From Stutzerimonas sp. S1 (GTDB lineage Bacteria; Pseudomonadota; Gammaproteobacteria; Pseudomonadales; Pseudomonadaceae), in assembly GCF_025966695.1 (NCBI RefSeq), contig NZ_JAOEIY010000003.1:434001-498000 (forward strand): a DNA stretch of 64,000 nucleotides, given 5' to 3'. Under the pieces are notes generated by a model. That model searched no databases and was not told the DNA's origin. It worked only from the letters and a program-made list of their open reading frames with translations. The translations under genes were made by a program, and so were the position numbers. Numbering within the stretch: the first letter of the stretch is position 1; each line of letters starts with the position of its first letter. Positions 42,935 through 51,633 of the stretch are shown piece after piece.

Positions 42935-43687
42935 TCATACTTCTCTATGACCCACGGTTGACAGCCAATCCTGATCAGTCGCGCACAGCTCTTCTTGCGC
43001 CGATCCGAAATCCCACGTCGACCCCTTCATCCGTATGGCCTGTTCGGCCCGTTCGGGTTGCTGGCTATAGCAAAGGCCGCTCGGGGCTGCATGTATCTGC
43101 CTGTCTAGGTCAAGTTCTCTTCCCAACGAGATGAGCGTACAGCGGCGCAGAATTAAAGCAGCCTCCGCTTCCTCTTGCGATAACGTTTGCAATGCCCAGC
43201 GGGCCATTCCCTCGCGCAGATTGACTCCGGAATAAGTGTTGGGAGCCTCGATAAGCGGACCATTAACGGACCATTCAAGTTTCCAGTCCTGATCTCGCGT
43301 CAATCTCGCGATTGTTCGATTGTCGACCCGACCAGGAATCTCGATATCGTAACGACGTCGCCGACTCTGACGGGCAGCTGCGGCAATCGCCAGTCCCGCG
43401 AGATCGAGTAGATGCGTGCACTGGTGCTTTGCGTCCGTCTGGCGTGTTACCGAATGCGAGACCCGGCTGAGCTGCATGCCGACCAGATGCACAAGGGGCT
43501 CGCTTGCCTGCAGGCAAGCGGTGTAGGGGTACCGTATCGCTTCGCCACCGACTGCGATGAGTGCGCCAGCTTGGTATTTTGCCCAAACGCGAAAGTGGTG
43601 AAAGTCATCTTCGAGAGCCGCGCGAACTTCACCTTCGCCGTGTTCTTCGCAGGTCGCTATGTCCACTCGGCGGCGAAACGTACTCAT
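42935..43687 (-). CDS. DUF2889 family protein
   Basis: 250 residues from an ATG with AAGGATC upstream; the upstream extension is rejected. It begins MSTFRRRVDIATCEEHGEGEVRAALEDDFHHFRV, the start expected of DUF2889 proteins, with HQCTHLLDLAGLAIAAAAR near residue 85. No catalytic motif is known to me. It is divergent from ditI and shares its promoter region, including the N13 dyad, so it is probably co-regulated with the pathway. Its presence between ditA2 and ditI suggests a pathway-linked but undescribed role. Confidence 0.75.
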   Translation of the reverse strand: MSTFRRRVDIATCEEHGEGEVRAALEDDFHHFRVWAKYQAGALIAVGGEAIRYPYTACLQASEPLVHLVGMQLSRVSHSVTRQTDAKHQCTHLLDLAGLAIAAAARQSRRRRYDIEIPGRVDNRTIARLTRDQDWKLEWSVNGPLIEAPNTYSGVNLREGMARWALQTLSQEEAEAALILRRCTLISLGRELDLDRQIHAAPSGLCYSQQPERAEQAIRMKGSTWDFGSAQEELCATDQDWLSTVGHREV

Positions 43688-43741
43688 CTTGTGATCCTTT
43701 TTTGCTGAACAATGCCCGAGGATGCGGACAAGAGTATATTT

Positions 43742-43764
43742 GGACACTATAGTGAAAAATGTCT
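43742..43764. promoter_or_regulatory. shared N13 dyad between DUF2889 gene and ditI
   Basis: GGACA-N13-TGTCT with centre CTATAGTGAAAAA. It also contains the perfect decamer CACTATAGTG at 43745-43754. It lies 25 bases before ditI and 54 bases upstream of the divergent DUF2889 start. Confidence 0.6.
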
Positions 43765-43789
43765 ACTTAACAACAAGAAAGGAGGGGCT

Positions 43790-44590
43790 ATGAAACTGCT
43801 ACAAGAGCGTGTGGCGCTTATTACTGGTTCGGGCGGCGGTATAGGTCGAGGTGTCGCGTTGAGCTTCGCCAAGGCGGGCGCTGCGGTGGTAGTTGCAGAG
43901 CTGGACGAACAAAGTGGTACAGCTGTTGCGCAAGAGCTGAAAGCGTTGGGGGGCAGGGCCCTCTTTGTGAAGACTGATGTTTCCAGTAAGGAAGACATCG
44001 AGGCGGCCATTCAGGCTGCCGTGGATGAATTCGGTGGGCTCGATGTCCTGGTGAACAACGCCTTCGCGCCTACGCCCAACGTCCTGCTTGAAGATAAGAC
44101 CGATGAGATGCTGGCCCAAACGCTTAACTCCACGGTATGGGCGGCCTGGTGGGCGATGAAGGCTGCGCTGCCTCATATGAAGGCACGCGGCGGTGGAAAG
44201 ATAGTCAACTTCTACTCCATCGACACCGAGATCGGTGCGTGGCTGCATGGCGATTACAACACCGCTAAATCAGCCATTGTCGGCCTGACCCGCAGCGCTG
44301 CCTCGGAGTGGGGGCGGTTCAACATTTGCGTTAATGCCGTAGCGCCCACAGCCATGGGCGCTACTTTTCACAAGCTGGCGGCGGAAAACCCGGGGTTCGC
44401 GGAAATGTCGGCCTCAATGCGGCCATTGGGACGCTGTGGCGATCCGGAGGAGGACATCGGCCCGGTAGTCGTATTTCTGGCATCGGAGATGTCGCGTTTC
44501 ATTACTGGCGAGACCATTCACGTGGATGGCGGCCTGCACTTGCCGGGCTACAACTCACGCCCTAAAGACGTTCCAGTTCGGGAGTACTGA
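43790..44590 (+). CDS. ditI: short-chain dehydrogenase/reductase
   Basis: 266 residues from ATG after AAGGAGGGGCT. GSGGGIG near residue 15, Glu after beta-2 (VVAELDEQ), NNAF near 91, YSIDTE, and YNTAK near 160. It ends in GETIHVDGGLHLPGYN plus a 15-residue tail. It lies directly behind the dyad and opposite the DUF2889 gene, followed by an imperfect hairpin before the convergent ditJ. The oxidised substrate is not identifiable from sequence. Confidence 0.85.
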   Translation: MKLLQERVALITGSGGGIGRGVALSFAKAGAAVVVAELDEQSGTAVAQELKALGGRALFVKTDVSSKEDIEAAIQAAVDEFGGLDVLVNNAFAPTPNVLLEDKTDEMLAQTLNSTVWAAWWAMKAALPHMKARGGGKIVNFYSIDTEIGAWLHGDYNTAKSAIVGLTRSAASEWGRFNICVNAVAPTAMGATFHKLAAENPGFAEMSASMRPLGRCGDPEEDIGPVVVFLASEMSRFITGETIHVDGGLHLPGYNSRPKDVPVREY

Positions 44591-44597
44591 AACAATT

Positions 44598-44623
44598 GTG
44601 GGCGCAGCTCTCGCTGCCCCCAC
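44598..44623. terminator. hairpin between convergent ditI and ditJ
   Basis: GTGGGCGCAGC and GCTGCCCCCAC pair over 11 bases with a single C-C mismatch around TCTC, seven bases past the ditI stop. A further GGGCT/AGCCC hairpin near 44674-44689 precedes the ditJ stop. Either could end transcription in both directions. Confidence 0.5.
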
Positions 44624-44701
44624 ATGCCATTCCCATTCCTTAGCCCGCCCCGGTTGCTTTGCGAGGCGGGAAAGGGCTGTGCTCAGCCCCTCGCAGCAGT
44701 C

Positions 44702-46333
44702 CTAGCGTTTATCGACCTTGATATCCGTGTCTTCCCAGTCCCAGGTCGAGGCTGTTTTACCTTCGTCCCGAAGGAGGTATTTCAACACTCGCCCCTGGGG
44801 ATTTTTCGGCAGTGTCTCGCGGAATTCGATGTACCGTGGCAGCGCGTAGTAAGGCACCGAGTCGGTAGCCCACCTGAATAGCTCCTCTGGCTGAAGTGTC
44901 GCGCCATCGTGCAATACCGCGGTGACCTTTACGTCATCTTCACCTTTGTCCGACGGAACGGCGTGTACCGCAACTTCGGAAATGTCCGGGTGCACGGCGA
45001 AGGCGGCCTCCATCTCGAAGCTGGAAATGTTCTCGCCACGCCTGCGCAGGTAGTCCTTTTTCCGGTCGACGAAATAGAAGAAGCCGTCGTCATCGAACTT
45101 GCCGATGTCGCCCGTGTGGAACCACATGTTGCGCATCAGCTTCAGGGTGTCCTCCGGGCGCTGCCAATAGCCTTGGAACATGATGTCCGGACGCAGCGGG
45201 CGTACCACAACCTCACCGGACGTGTTCGCCGGTACTTCACGATCTTCATCATCGACAATACGTACATCGAAGTCCGGGATGCGCTTGCCTGACGAGCCAG
45301 GCGCCGCATATTCGCCACCTGCAAGCGAGGTAATCACGCAGGCCTCGGTGAGACCGTAGCCATTACCGCCTACCAGCTTGGTGCCGAAGCGTTCACGCCA
45401 TATTTTCTTGGTCTCCTCAGTATACGGATTGCCGCGAGCCGTATGGATCTGGCCATAACACCGCTTCATCGCGTCGTTTTCAGGCGCCTTTGCCAGCAGC
45501 CCGCCCATGCCACCGAGAATCGAGGCAATGGTGGCACCTGAGCGTTCGACTTCCTGCCAAAAGTTGGAAACGGAGAAGCGCGGCAGTATCGCTGCCCGGG
45601 CGCCCACCAGAATGCTGGCGATAATCGACACGCACAGGGCATTCATATGAAACAGCGGCAGCGGCGTGATGGTTACGTCGTTCTCGTTCGCAGGTCCGGC
45701 CCGCAATTGCAGGCGCGCCAAGTTGCACATGAAGTTGTAGCTGATCATGCAGCCTTTCGATGGTCCCGTGGTTCCCGAGGTGTAGATGAGGCAGGAGAGA
45801 TCGGATGGCTGAGGCTTGGTTTCGAAAGGCGTTTCGTCATGGCCGCGGAACTCATCCAGCGAAGCGACCGAAATGGCGCATTCAGGAAGCGATTCCAGCT
45901 GGCCACGGTAAAGAATGCTCTGCACCTCAGACAATTTCGATGCAAGCGGCACTATACGATCCAGATAGGCCGCCTCGCAGATCACCACCTTGGTATTGGT
46001 GTCGGCTATCTGGTGGCGCAAAAACTCGCCCTTCAAGGCGGTATTGATCGGCACGCTAACGGCGCGAAGCTTGTTGATCGCGAGCCATGTCACGACGGCG
46101 TCGATGTTGTTGTTCAGCATCGTCAGTACCGTTTCGCCTGCCTGCACACCCAACGAAGCCAGTGAATGAGCCATTTTGGTGGAAAGTAGATCAGTTTCTC
46201 TGTATGTGTATAACTCACCACTAAAATCAAGCAGAACCTTGTCTGGATGCCGCGCCACAGCGCGCTCAAGCGCTGCGATAACAGTGTCTCTTTCGCCTAC
46301 TGCCCAGGTGTCTGAATTTCCCGTGCCGCTCAT
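44702..46333 (-). CDS. ditJ: acyl-CoA synthetase (AMP-forming CoA ligase)
   Basis: 543 residues from the ATG with AAGGAG nine bases upstream; 46 further codons in frame are rejected. P-loop-like LIYTSGTTGPSKGC near residue 190, GNGYGLTEACVI near 330, GDIGKFDDDGFFYFVDRKKD near 415 and the C-terminal Lys in PKNPQGRVLKYLLR. It probably activates a carboxylate formed after ring cleavage to its CoA thioester, opening the beta-oxidation-like phase. It is divergent from ditK, with two related dyads between them. Confidence 0.9.
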   Translation of the reverse strand: MSGTGNSDTWAVGERDTVIAALERAVARHPDKVLLDFSGELYTYRETDLLSTKMAHSLASLGVQAGETVLTMLNNNIDAVVTWLAINKLRAVSVPINTALKGEFLRHQIADTNTKVVICEAAYLDRIVPLASKLSEVQSILYRGQLESLPECAISVASLDEFRGHDETPFETKPQPSDLSCLIYTSGTTGPSKGCMISYNFMCNLARLQLRAGPANENDVTITPLPLFHMNALCVSIIASILVGARAAILPRFSVSNFWQEVERSGATIASILGGMGGLLAKAPENDAMKRCYGQIHTARGNPYTEETKKIWRERFGTKLVGGNGYGLTEACVITSLAGGEYAAPGSSGKRIPDFDVRIVDDEDREVPANTSGEVVVRPLRPDIMFQGYWQRPEDTLKLMRNMWFHTGDIGKFDDDGFFYFVDRKKDYLRRRGENISSFEMEAAFAVHPDISEVAVHAVPSDKGEDDVKVTAVLHDGATLQPEELFRWATDSVPYYALPRYIEFRETLPKNPQGRVLKYLLRDEGKTASTWDWEDTDIKVDKR

Positions 46334-46407
46334 GGCTCTTCTCCTTGTGGGGCGCCGCCAGTCGCTGGATCGCCCGATGTTATTTTGAAGGGAGAATTCG
46401 ATTCTAA

Positions 46408-46462
46408 ATACAAATTCACAGAATGTCTTTAGGCAAAAGTTGAACAAATCTAGATTATGTTG
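46408..46462. promoter_or_regulatory. pair of N11 dyads between ditJ and ditK
   Basis: ATACA-N11-TGTCT at 46408-46428 and GAACA-N11-TGTTG at 46442-46462. They have the same outer arms as the N13 dyads elsewhere but with two bases less between them. The second contains the perfect decamer AATCTAGATT. They flank the divergent ditJ and ditK promoters, suggesting control by DitK or by the regulator of the N13 sites. Confidence 0.45.
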
Positions 46463-46514
46463 CCTATTCATATGCTAGTGTTGCGTATCTTTCTTGTTAT
46501 GAGCCCGTGCACCC

Positions 46515-47243
46515 ATGCCAAAGCGCGCAAATCAGCTTGCTGAAGCAGCGTCACCTCCGTCGAAAAAGAAGGCCGCACCCCGTGTGAAACCTGTGAGTAC
46601 CGTCAAGAAAACCGTTCGTCAGGGCATTGGCGTTTCATCTTCTGGCGCCAAGGTAAAACCCAACCGCCGGTCGGAAGAGACAATCTCCAATATCCTCGCG
46701 GCCACCGAAGAAGTAGTGCTGCGATCAGGTGCTGATCGCATTTCGATCCTTGACGTGTGCCAGGTCGCCGGTGTTTCCCGTGGGACGTTCTATCGATACT
46801 TCTCGTCGCAAGACGACCTGCTCGATACCTTCTCTAGACACAAGCGCGACAGTTTCCATACATCGCTGACCCAGGCGTTGGGAGATATCGCCGATCCGGA
46901 TGCGCGGCTCAACGCGCTTATCGTCTATTTGGACAATTACCTCGAGCAAAGTCGCGCGCAGCGCCTGCTGACGGTCGCGCCTGAATATGCGCTGGGGTTC
47001 TTCCGCCGAATTTTCCATGACTCCATTGTCCGCTTCCAGGATGTGCTCGATATTGTTTTCGACCAGTGGGACGAACGTCTTGGCGTCAGGCTTGATCGCG
47101 AATTGATCAGTGAGTTGATCATTCGTTATGTGATGAGCGAAACGCTGGTGTCTGAATCGGCTAACCGTCGCATGCTTCCTGTTCGTGTGAGGAAGCTGAT
47201 TGCAGCGCTGACGGTCGGGTCGACTTCACGCTCGCGCCGCTAG
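46515..47243 (+). CDS. ditK: TetR family regulator
   Basis: 242 residues. The first 50 are Lys- and Pro-rich and probably disordered (PPSKKKAAPRVKPVSTVKK). The TetR HTH follows at about 55-105 (ISILDVCQVAGVSRGTFYRYFSSQDDLLDTF), then the ligand domain. It is divergent from the CoA ligase gene, a common layout for TetR proteins that sense acyl-CoA intermediates. It ends at a strong terminator. The reported dit cluster ends in a partial gene called ditK at this position. Confidence 0.85.
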   Translation: MPKRANQLAEAASPPSKKKAAPRVKPVSTVKKTVRQGIGVSSSGAKVKPNRRSEETISNILAATEEVVLRSGADRISILDVCQVAGVSRGTFYRYFSSQDDLLDTFSRHKRDSFHTSLTQALGDIADPDARLNALIVYLDNYLEQSRAQRLLTVAPEYALGFFRRIFHDSIVRFQDVLDIVFDQWDERLGVRLDRELISELIIRYVMSETLVSESANRRMLPVRVRKLIAALTVGSTSRSRR

Positions 47244-47264
47244 TTCCTCCATCCCGCCTCACCT

Positions 47265-47302
47265 AAAACAGAGCTCTCCTTCCGAGAGCTCTGTTTTTTT
47301 TG
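47265..47302 (+). terminator. strong rho-independent terminator after ditK
   Basis: AAAACAGAGCTCTC and GAGAGCTCTGTTTT are perfect 14-bp arms around CTTCC, ending in eight T residues. This is the clearest intrinsic terminator in the window. The A-rich 5' side also allows reverse use. Confidence 0.92.
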
Positions 47303-47542
47303 CGCACCATTTTTGCAGCCAGCATGCGAATGGAGCCGCAATGCCGGCGAATTCACACGTTTCTGTAGGTGATGGCTTCAGGTATGAGCCGCTCTAGAGC
47401 AGTGCTTTCGGTGTGTTTGTGAAAATAAATTGAACAGTTTTTTGATTTATGAGCAGATTAATTTTATGCTCTGCTAATGGGGCTTGAGGACTGCCGTTCA
47501 CGGACAGTTGACCCCGGTTATACGGCGCAGCTGCACTGCGCT

Positions 47543-47565
47543 ATACATAATTTCAAAAAGTGACA
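47543..47565. promoter_or_regulatory. shared N13 dyad upstream of ditL
   Basis: ATACA-N13-TGACA with centre TAATTTCAAAAAG, only 19 bases before the ditL start, so it must overlap the leader or promoter. The rest of the 280-base gap after the ditK terminator is AT-rich and holds no gene. Confidence 0.55.
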
Positions 47566-47584
47566 ATTTCTGAGGTAACCGGAC

Positions 47585-48661
47585 ATGCTTATCGATCTTC
47601 ACGCCCACGCGCCACACCCTGACTACTATGACCAGCATCCCCATTGGGGGCCGGCTTTTGAGTCGCAGCCCGATGGCGACATCAAATTGCGTGTCGGTGA
47701 GTGGATTCTTTCTCTAGGCGCACCAGAGCGTAAGAGAGCTTTGCGCGAGGCCCATGCCCGGGGCGAGACCTTGAACGTCGAGGAATACATGGCCAAATGG
47801 CGCGACCCGAGCAACCGTCTCGCCGCTATGGACGCGGCGGGGCAGGATGCTCAGGTTCTGTCCGTTCCAAGTCATTGCTACATGTATTGGACCGAAGCTG
47901 AATTCGCGGTCCCGTTCGCTCGCAAGGTCAACGATGTGATGGCTGAGTATTGCTCGGCAGCGCCCAATCGGCTGATGTTCTGGGCGCACGCACCGTTGAA
48001 CGTTCCCCTTGAAGCAGCCAAGGAAATCCGCCGCGCCTGCAACGAGTTGGGAGCGAAAGGCCTGAGCGCCGGTGGCTCGAACTTCGGTGGGCTGGAATAT
48101 GACTCGCCAGAGCTGGACCCGGTTTGGGAAGCGTTGTGCGAAGTTGACCTGCCGATTTTCGTTCACGGCTACAACCAGTCCGTGACCTGGGGCAAGGACG
48201 CCAATACCGATCGGTATGAAACGACCGCGATCGTCGGTATGAATTACGACGAAACCAAATGCCTGTGGTATCTCATTAACGGCGGAGTGCTCGATCGCTT
48301 CCCGAATCTGAAGATCTACATCACCCACGGTGGTGGCTTCGTTCCTTATCAGCTCGGTCGGCTTGCCCAGACCAACCCGAACCTCGACGTTTTTCACAAC
48401 AAAAAGCCCTTTCTCGACTATCTGCCGAACTTCTATTTCGACGTGGAGCTTCACGAGCTTCCCATGCGTCAGGCCATGGTCGATGTGATCGGCGCGGATC
48501 GGGTGCTTTATGGATCGAACTTCGGTGGCAGCGACGCAGTCCGCCACGACCTGACCGAGGGGCTGCGCCTATCGGACGAAGACCTGCAGAAAATCCGCTG
48601 GAAGAACGCGTGCGAATTGCTGCGCCTTGATCCCGCTAAAGTCGGGAAGGTTGGTGTCTGA
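47585..48661 (+). CDS. ditL: amidohydrolase_2 (ACMSD-like) family decarboxylase/hydrolase
   Basis: 358 residues. The N-terminal IDLHAHAPHPDYYD carries the HxH metal pair; His in LPIFVHGYNQ and ITHGGGFVPYQ and Asp/Ser in VLYGSNFGGSDA complete the ACMSD-like site. The family includes zinc-dependent decarboxylases of muconate- and orsellinate-like acids. It differs in sequence from the two larger amidohydrolases in the window. First gene of ditL-M-N-O-P; its stop overlaps the next start (TGATG). The ditL-Q letters rest on gene order. Confidence 0.82.
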   Translation: MLIDLHAHAPHPDYYDQHPHWGPAFESQPDGDIKLRVGEWILSLGAPERKRALREAHARGETLNVEEYMAKWRDPSNRLAAMDAAGQDAQVLSVPSHCYMYWTEAEFAVPFARKVNDVMAEYCSAAPNRLMFWAHAPLNVPLEAAKEIRRACNELGAKGLSAGGSNFGGLEYDSPELDPVWEALCEVDLPIFVHGYNQSVTWGKDANTDRYETTAIVGMNYDETKCLWYLINGGVLDRFPNLKIYITHGGGFVPYQLGRLAQTNPNLDVFHNKKPFLDYLPNFYFDVELHELPMRQAMVDVIGADRVLYGSNFGGSDAVRHDLTEGLRLSDEDLQKIRWKNACELLRLDPAKVGKVGV

Positions 48662-49515
48662 TGAAGCTGGCGCGTTGTTCCCACAATGAGGGAGAACCCT
48701 TTTGGGCGATCGTCGATATCCAACAGGACGAAGTCACTCCCATTGTCGGCCCGTTCTCCGAGTGGGCTCCTGCCATCGCCCAAGGCAAGGGAGTCAGTGC
48801 GTTGCGTTTGCTGGGGCGGCCAGCGCCGCTTTCCCAGGTTCGCTTGTTACCGCCGATCGAGCCCGTTAATCGAGTGGTTGTCGCTGGGGCGAATTACACC
48901 AAGCACCTCGCCGAGGATTTTGGTCTCAGCGCGCCGGTACAGCCCGTGGCCTTCCTCAAGGCCTACGGTGCACTCATTGGAGCCCACGATCCGATTCGCT
49001 TTCCGCCGCTGACCGAAAAGCTCGATCACGAGGTCGAGCTGGTGGCAGTCATTGGCAGCAGCGAAATCGACCTGGCTGATCCCTTGGGTTGCGTCCTGGG
49101 GTATACCGTTGGCAATGATGTAAGTGCCCGCGACCTGCAGCTTAGCGGGCCGCCGGGGATCGGAATGGATCTGTTCGCCGCCAAAAGCCAGGACAAGACC
49201 ACCGGACTTGGTCCATGGATCGTTACCAAGGATGAGTTTCCGGCGGGGTCTCCTGCTCTCAGGTTGACTTTGAAAGTAAATGGCGAAACCCGTCAGGACA
49301 GCTCTACCAGCGAAATGACCTGGCATGTTGGTGAGTTGATCAGCTTCGTCCAGCAGCGCTCCAGCTTTGCTTGCGGTGACGTGTTGTTCACGGGGTCGCC
49401 GGCCGGAGTCGGGATGGGAACTGGCGTGTATTTAAACCCTGGCGATGTGGTCGAGGCGACCGTGGAAGGTATCGGTACGCTACGTAATGTAGTTGGCGAA
49501 AAGCCCAGCGTCTAA
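48661..49515 (+). CDS. ditM: FAH-family hydrolase/isomerase
   Basis: 284 residues. VVVAGANYTKHLAEDFGL near residue 75, KLDHEVELVAVIG with the metal Glu pair near 120, TVGNDVSARDLQL near 148 and GDVLFTGSPAGVGMG near 240 define the FAH catalytic domain. It is closer in size and pattern to DitD than to DitH. It overlaps ditL by one base, so it probably acts on the product of DitL or on an isomer of it. Confidence 0.83.
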   Translation: MKLARCSHNEGEPFWAIVDIQQDEVTPIVGPFSEWAPAIAQGKGVSALRLLGRPAPLSQVRLLPPIEPVNRVVVAGANYTKHLAEDFGLSAPVQPVAFLKAYGALIGAHDPIRFPPLTEKLDHEVELVAVIGSSEIDLADPLGCVLGYTVGNDVSARDLQLSGPPGIGMDLFAAKSQDKTTGLGPWIVTKDEFPAGSPALRLTLKVNGETRQDSSTSEMTWHVGELISFVQQRSSFACGDVLFTGSPAGVGMGTGVYLNPGDVVEATVEGIGTLRNVVGEKPSV

Positions 49516-49531
49516 ATCGAGAGCGAATTAA

Positions 49532-50437
49532 ATGACTAATAAAGAAGACAAAATTGTAGTGGTTGGTGCCGGCTTGATGGGTACCGGCATTGCGCATGCA
49601 TTCGCCAGTTCAGGATTCGCCACCTTGTTGGTGGACACTAACGCCGAGTCGCTCACCCGTGCCAAAGGCAACATCGAAAACATTCTCAGCACCGGCGTGA
49701 AGCTGGGAAAAATTACCGATGAGATAGCCCAATCATCGCTGGCGAATTTAATTACCTGTGGTGACTTGATTGAGGCGGCGCTTGGTGCCAACTGGCTGGT
49801 CGAAACCGTTTCCGAACAGCTTGCCGTGAAGAAGTCCGTTCTCGGTCAGGCTGCGCCTCTGCTGGCTCCGAACGCGATCATTGCGACCAATACGTCAGCG
49901 CTGAGCGTCACCGAGATTGCCGCATCGGTACCCGACTTTGCCGACCGGGTCGTTGGCATGCATTTCTTCAATCCAGTGCACAAGATGAAGTTGGTCGAAC
50001 TGGTGCGCGGCCTGGCCACCACTGACGAGGTCGTCGTGCGTACCAAGGCCCTGTGCGATGCGATCGGCAAGACTTCGATTACCGTCAACGAGTCGCCCGG
50101 CCTTACTACCAGCCGCATGTCCGCGCTACTTGGTAACGAAGCCATGTACATGCTGCAGGAAGGCACAGCGACGGCCGAAGATATCGACACTGCGCTGCGC
50201 ATGGGTTTCAACCATCCGATGGGGCCGCTGGAACTCGGCGATCTGACAGGTTGGGATACTCGTCTGTCGGTGCTGCGGTACTTGCACCAGACACTGGGAG
50301 AGAAGTTCCGACCCTGTCCGCTGATCATCAAGATGGTTGCCGCCGGACGTCTGGGTCGCAAGACGGGGCATGGCGTCTATCGTTACGAGGACGGTAATCG
50401 AGTGTCGGGCTCCGGTCTGAAGGCGAGTGCGCTATGA
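49532..50437 (+). CDS. ditN: 3-hydroxyacyl-CoA dehydrogenase
   Basis: 301 residues. The Rossmann motif VVGAGLMGTGIA lies at residues 9-20 with Asp in LVDTNAES (NAD). NTSALSVTEIA, GMHFFNPVHKMKLVELV with the catalytic His near 145, and NHPMGPLELGDLTGWD near 228 are family hallmarks, and the length is that of the stand-alone HbdA/PaaH type. It oxidises a 3-hydroxyacyl-CoA and hands the product to the thiolase DitO, whose start overlaps its stop by four bases. Confidence 0.92.
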   Translation: MTNKEDKIVVVGAGLMGTGIAHAFASSGFATLLVDTNAESLTRAKGNIENILSTGVKLGKITDEIAQSSLANLITCGDLIEAALGANWLVETVSEQLAVKKSVLGQAAPLLAPNAIIATNTSALSVTEIAASVPDFADRVVGMHFFNPVHKMKLVELVRGLATTDEVVVRTKALCDAIGKTSITVNESPGLTTSRMSALLGNEAMYMLQEGTATAEDIDTALRMGFNHPMGPLELGDLTGWDTRLSVLRYLHQTLGEKFRPCPLIIKMVAAGRLGRKTGHGVYRYEDGNRVSGSGLKASAL

Positions 50438-51609
50438 AAGACATCGTAATTGTTGATGCGGTGCGGACACCGGTCGGTCGTTTCCGTGGAAGTCTTGCGG
50501 GCGTGCGAGCCGACCATCTGGGTTCGCTGGTCATCGGCAAGCTGCTCGAGCGTGTCGACCTATCGCCATCGCAGGTCGGCGATGTGATTTTCGGCTGTGT
50601 TACGCAGATCGGTGAGCAGTCAGCAAACATCGCACGCACCGCGCTTCTCGGCGCTGGCTGGCCGGTGACGATTCCGGGGCTGACACTCGACCGCAAGTGT
50701 GGCTCGGGCGAAGCCGCGGTGCATGCCGCGGTAGGCGCTATTGCGTCTGGTATGGCTGATGTCATCGTTGCAGGCGGCGCGGAAAACATGAGCCGCGTGC
50801 CCATGGGTAGCAATCGTGAAATCCACGGCGAAGCCTTTGGTTGGATGGCGGCGGAGCGTTACGAGCTGACAAGCCAGGGCGAGGCTTCCGAGCGGATGGC
50901 TGACAAATGGTCACTCAGTCGCGAAGCGTTGGATGACTACGCTTTCGAAAGTCATCAGCGTGCCGCGAAGGCAGCTGATGCGGGTTATTTCGATAGCCAG
51001 ATCGTTCCGGTACCGGTCGAGTCGTTGCGTGAGCGCGCGCTGACCGAACCAGCAGCTGATCTGGCGGCGGACGAAACCATCCGTCGCGATACCTCAAGGG
51101 AAAAGCTCTCGACGCTGAAAACCAGTTTCCGCCCGGAGAATGGACGGATCACGGCAGGTAATTCATCGCAGATATCCGATGGCGCCGCTGCGCTGCTGTT
51201 GATGTCCGCGGACACCGCCAAACAGCTGGGCCTCAAGGCTCGCGCGCGCATCCGCGCCTTCGCGACCGTAGGTGCAGACCCAACGCTGATGTTGACCGGC
51301 CCTATCGAGGCGACCAAAAAGGTGCTGGACAAGGCTGGTTTGTCCATTGATGACATCGACCTTTTTGAGGTCAACGAAGCCTTCGCTTCGGTACCGCTTG
51401 CCTGGATGCAGGAAACCGGTGTGCCGCATGACAAGCTCAACGTCAACGGCGGAGCCATTGCGTTGGGTCACCCGCTGGGTGCCAGTGGCGCGCGGCTGAT
51501 GACTACGCTGCTCAATGAACTTGAGCGGCGGGGCGCCCGCTATGGCCTGCAGACGATCTGTTGCGCTGGCGGCCTGGGTACTGCAACGATTATCGAGCGG
51601 CTCGACTGA
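50434..51609 (+). CDS. ditO: acetyl-CoA acyltransferase (thiolase)
   Basis: 391 residues. Nucleophile Cys89 in LDRKCGSGEAAVHAA, the loop GAENMSRVPMG near 110, His near 349 in NGGAIALGHPLGASGARLM and Cys near 379 in CCAGGLGTA give a complete thiolase active site, unlike DitF. It cleaves the 3-ketoacyl-CoA formed by DitN. The spacing to ditP is 24 bases, in the same operon. Confidence 0.93.
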   Translation: MKDIVIVDAVRTPVGRFRGSLAGVRADHLGSLVIGKLLERVDLSPSQVGDVIFGCVTQIGEQSANIARTALLGAGWPVTIPGLTLDRKCGSGEAAVHAAVGAIASGMADVIVAGGAENMSRVPMGSNREIHGEAFGWMAAERYELTSQGEASERMADKWSLSREALDDYAFESHQRAAKAADAGYFDSQIVPVPVESLRERALTEPAADLAADETIRRDTSREKLSTLKTSFRPENGRITAGNSSQISDGAAALLLMSADTAKQLGLKARARIRAFATVGADPTLMLTGPIEATKKVLDKAGLSIDDIDLFEVNEAFASVPLAWMQETGVPHDKLNVNGGAIALGHPLGASGARLMTTLLNELERRGARYGLQTICCAGGLGTATIIERLD

Positions 51610-51633
51610 TCTTCCGACAGTGAGGTAGCGGTT

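Noticed and set aside
46400-46417. Third member of the TATTCT-N6 dyad group upstream of ditJ (GATTCT-N6-AAATTC)
   Set aside because: The right arm does not pair with the left, and the site overlaps the better supported N11 dyad.
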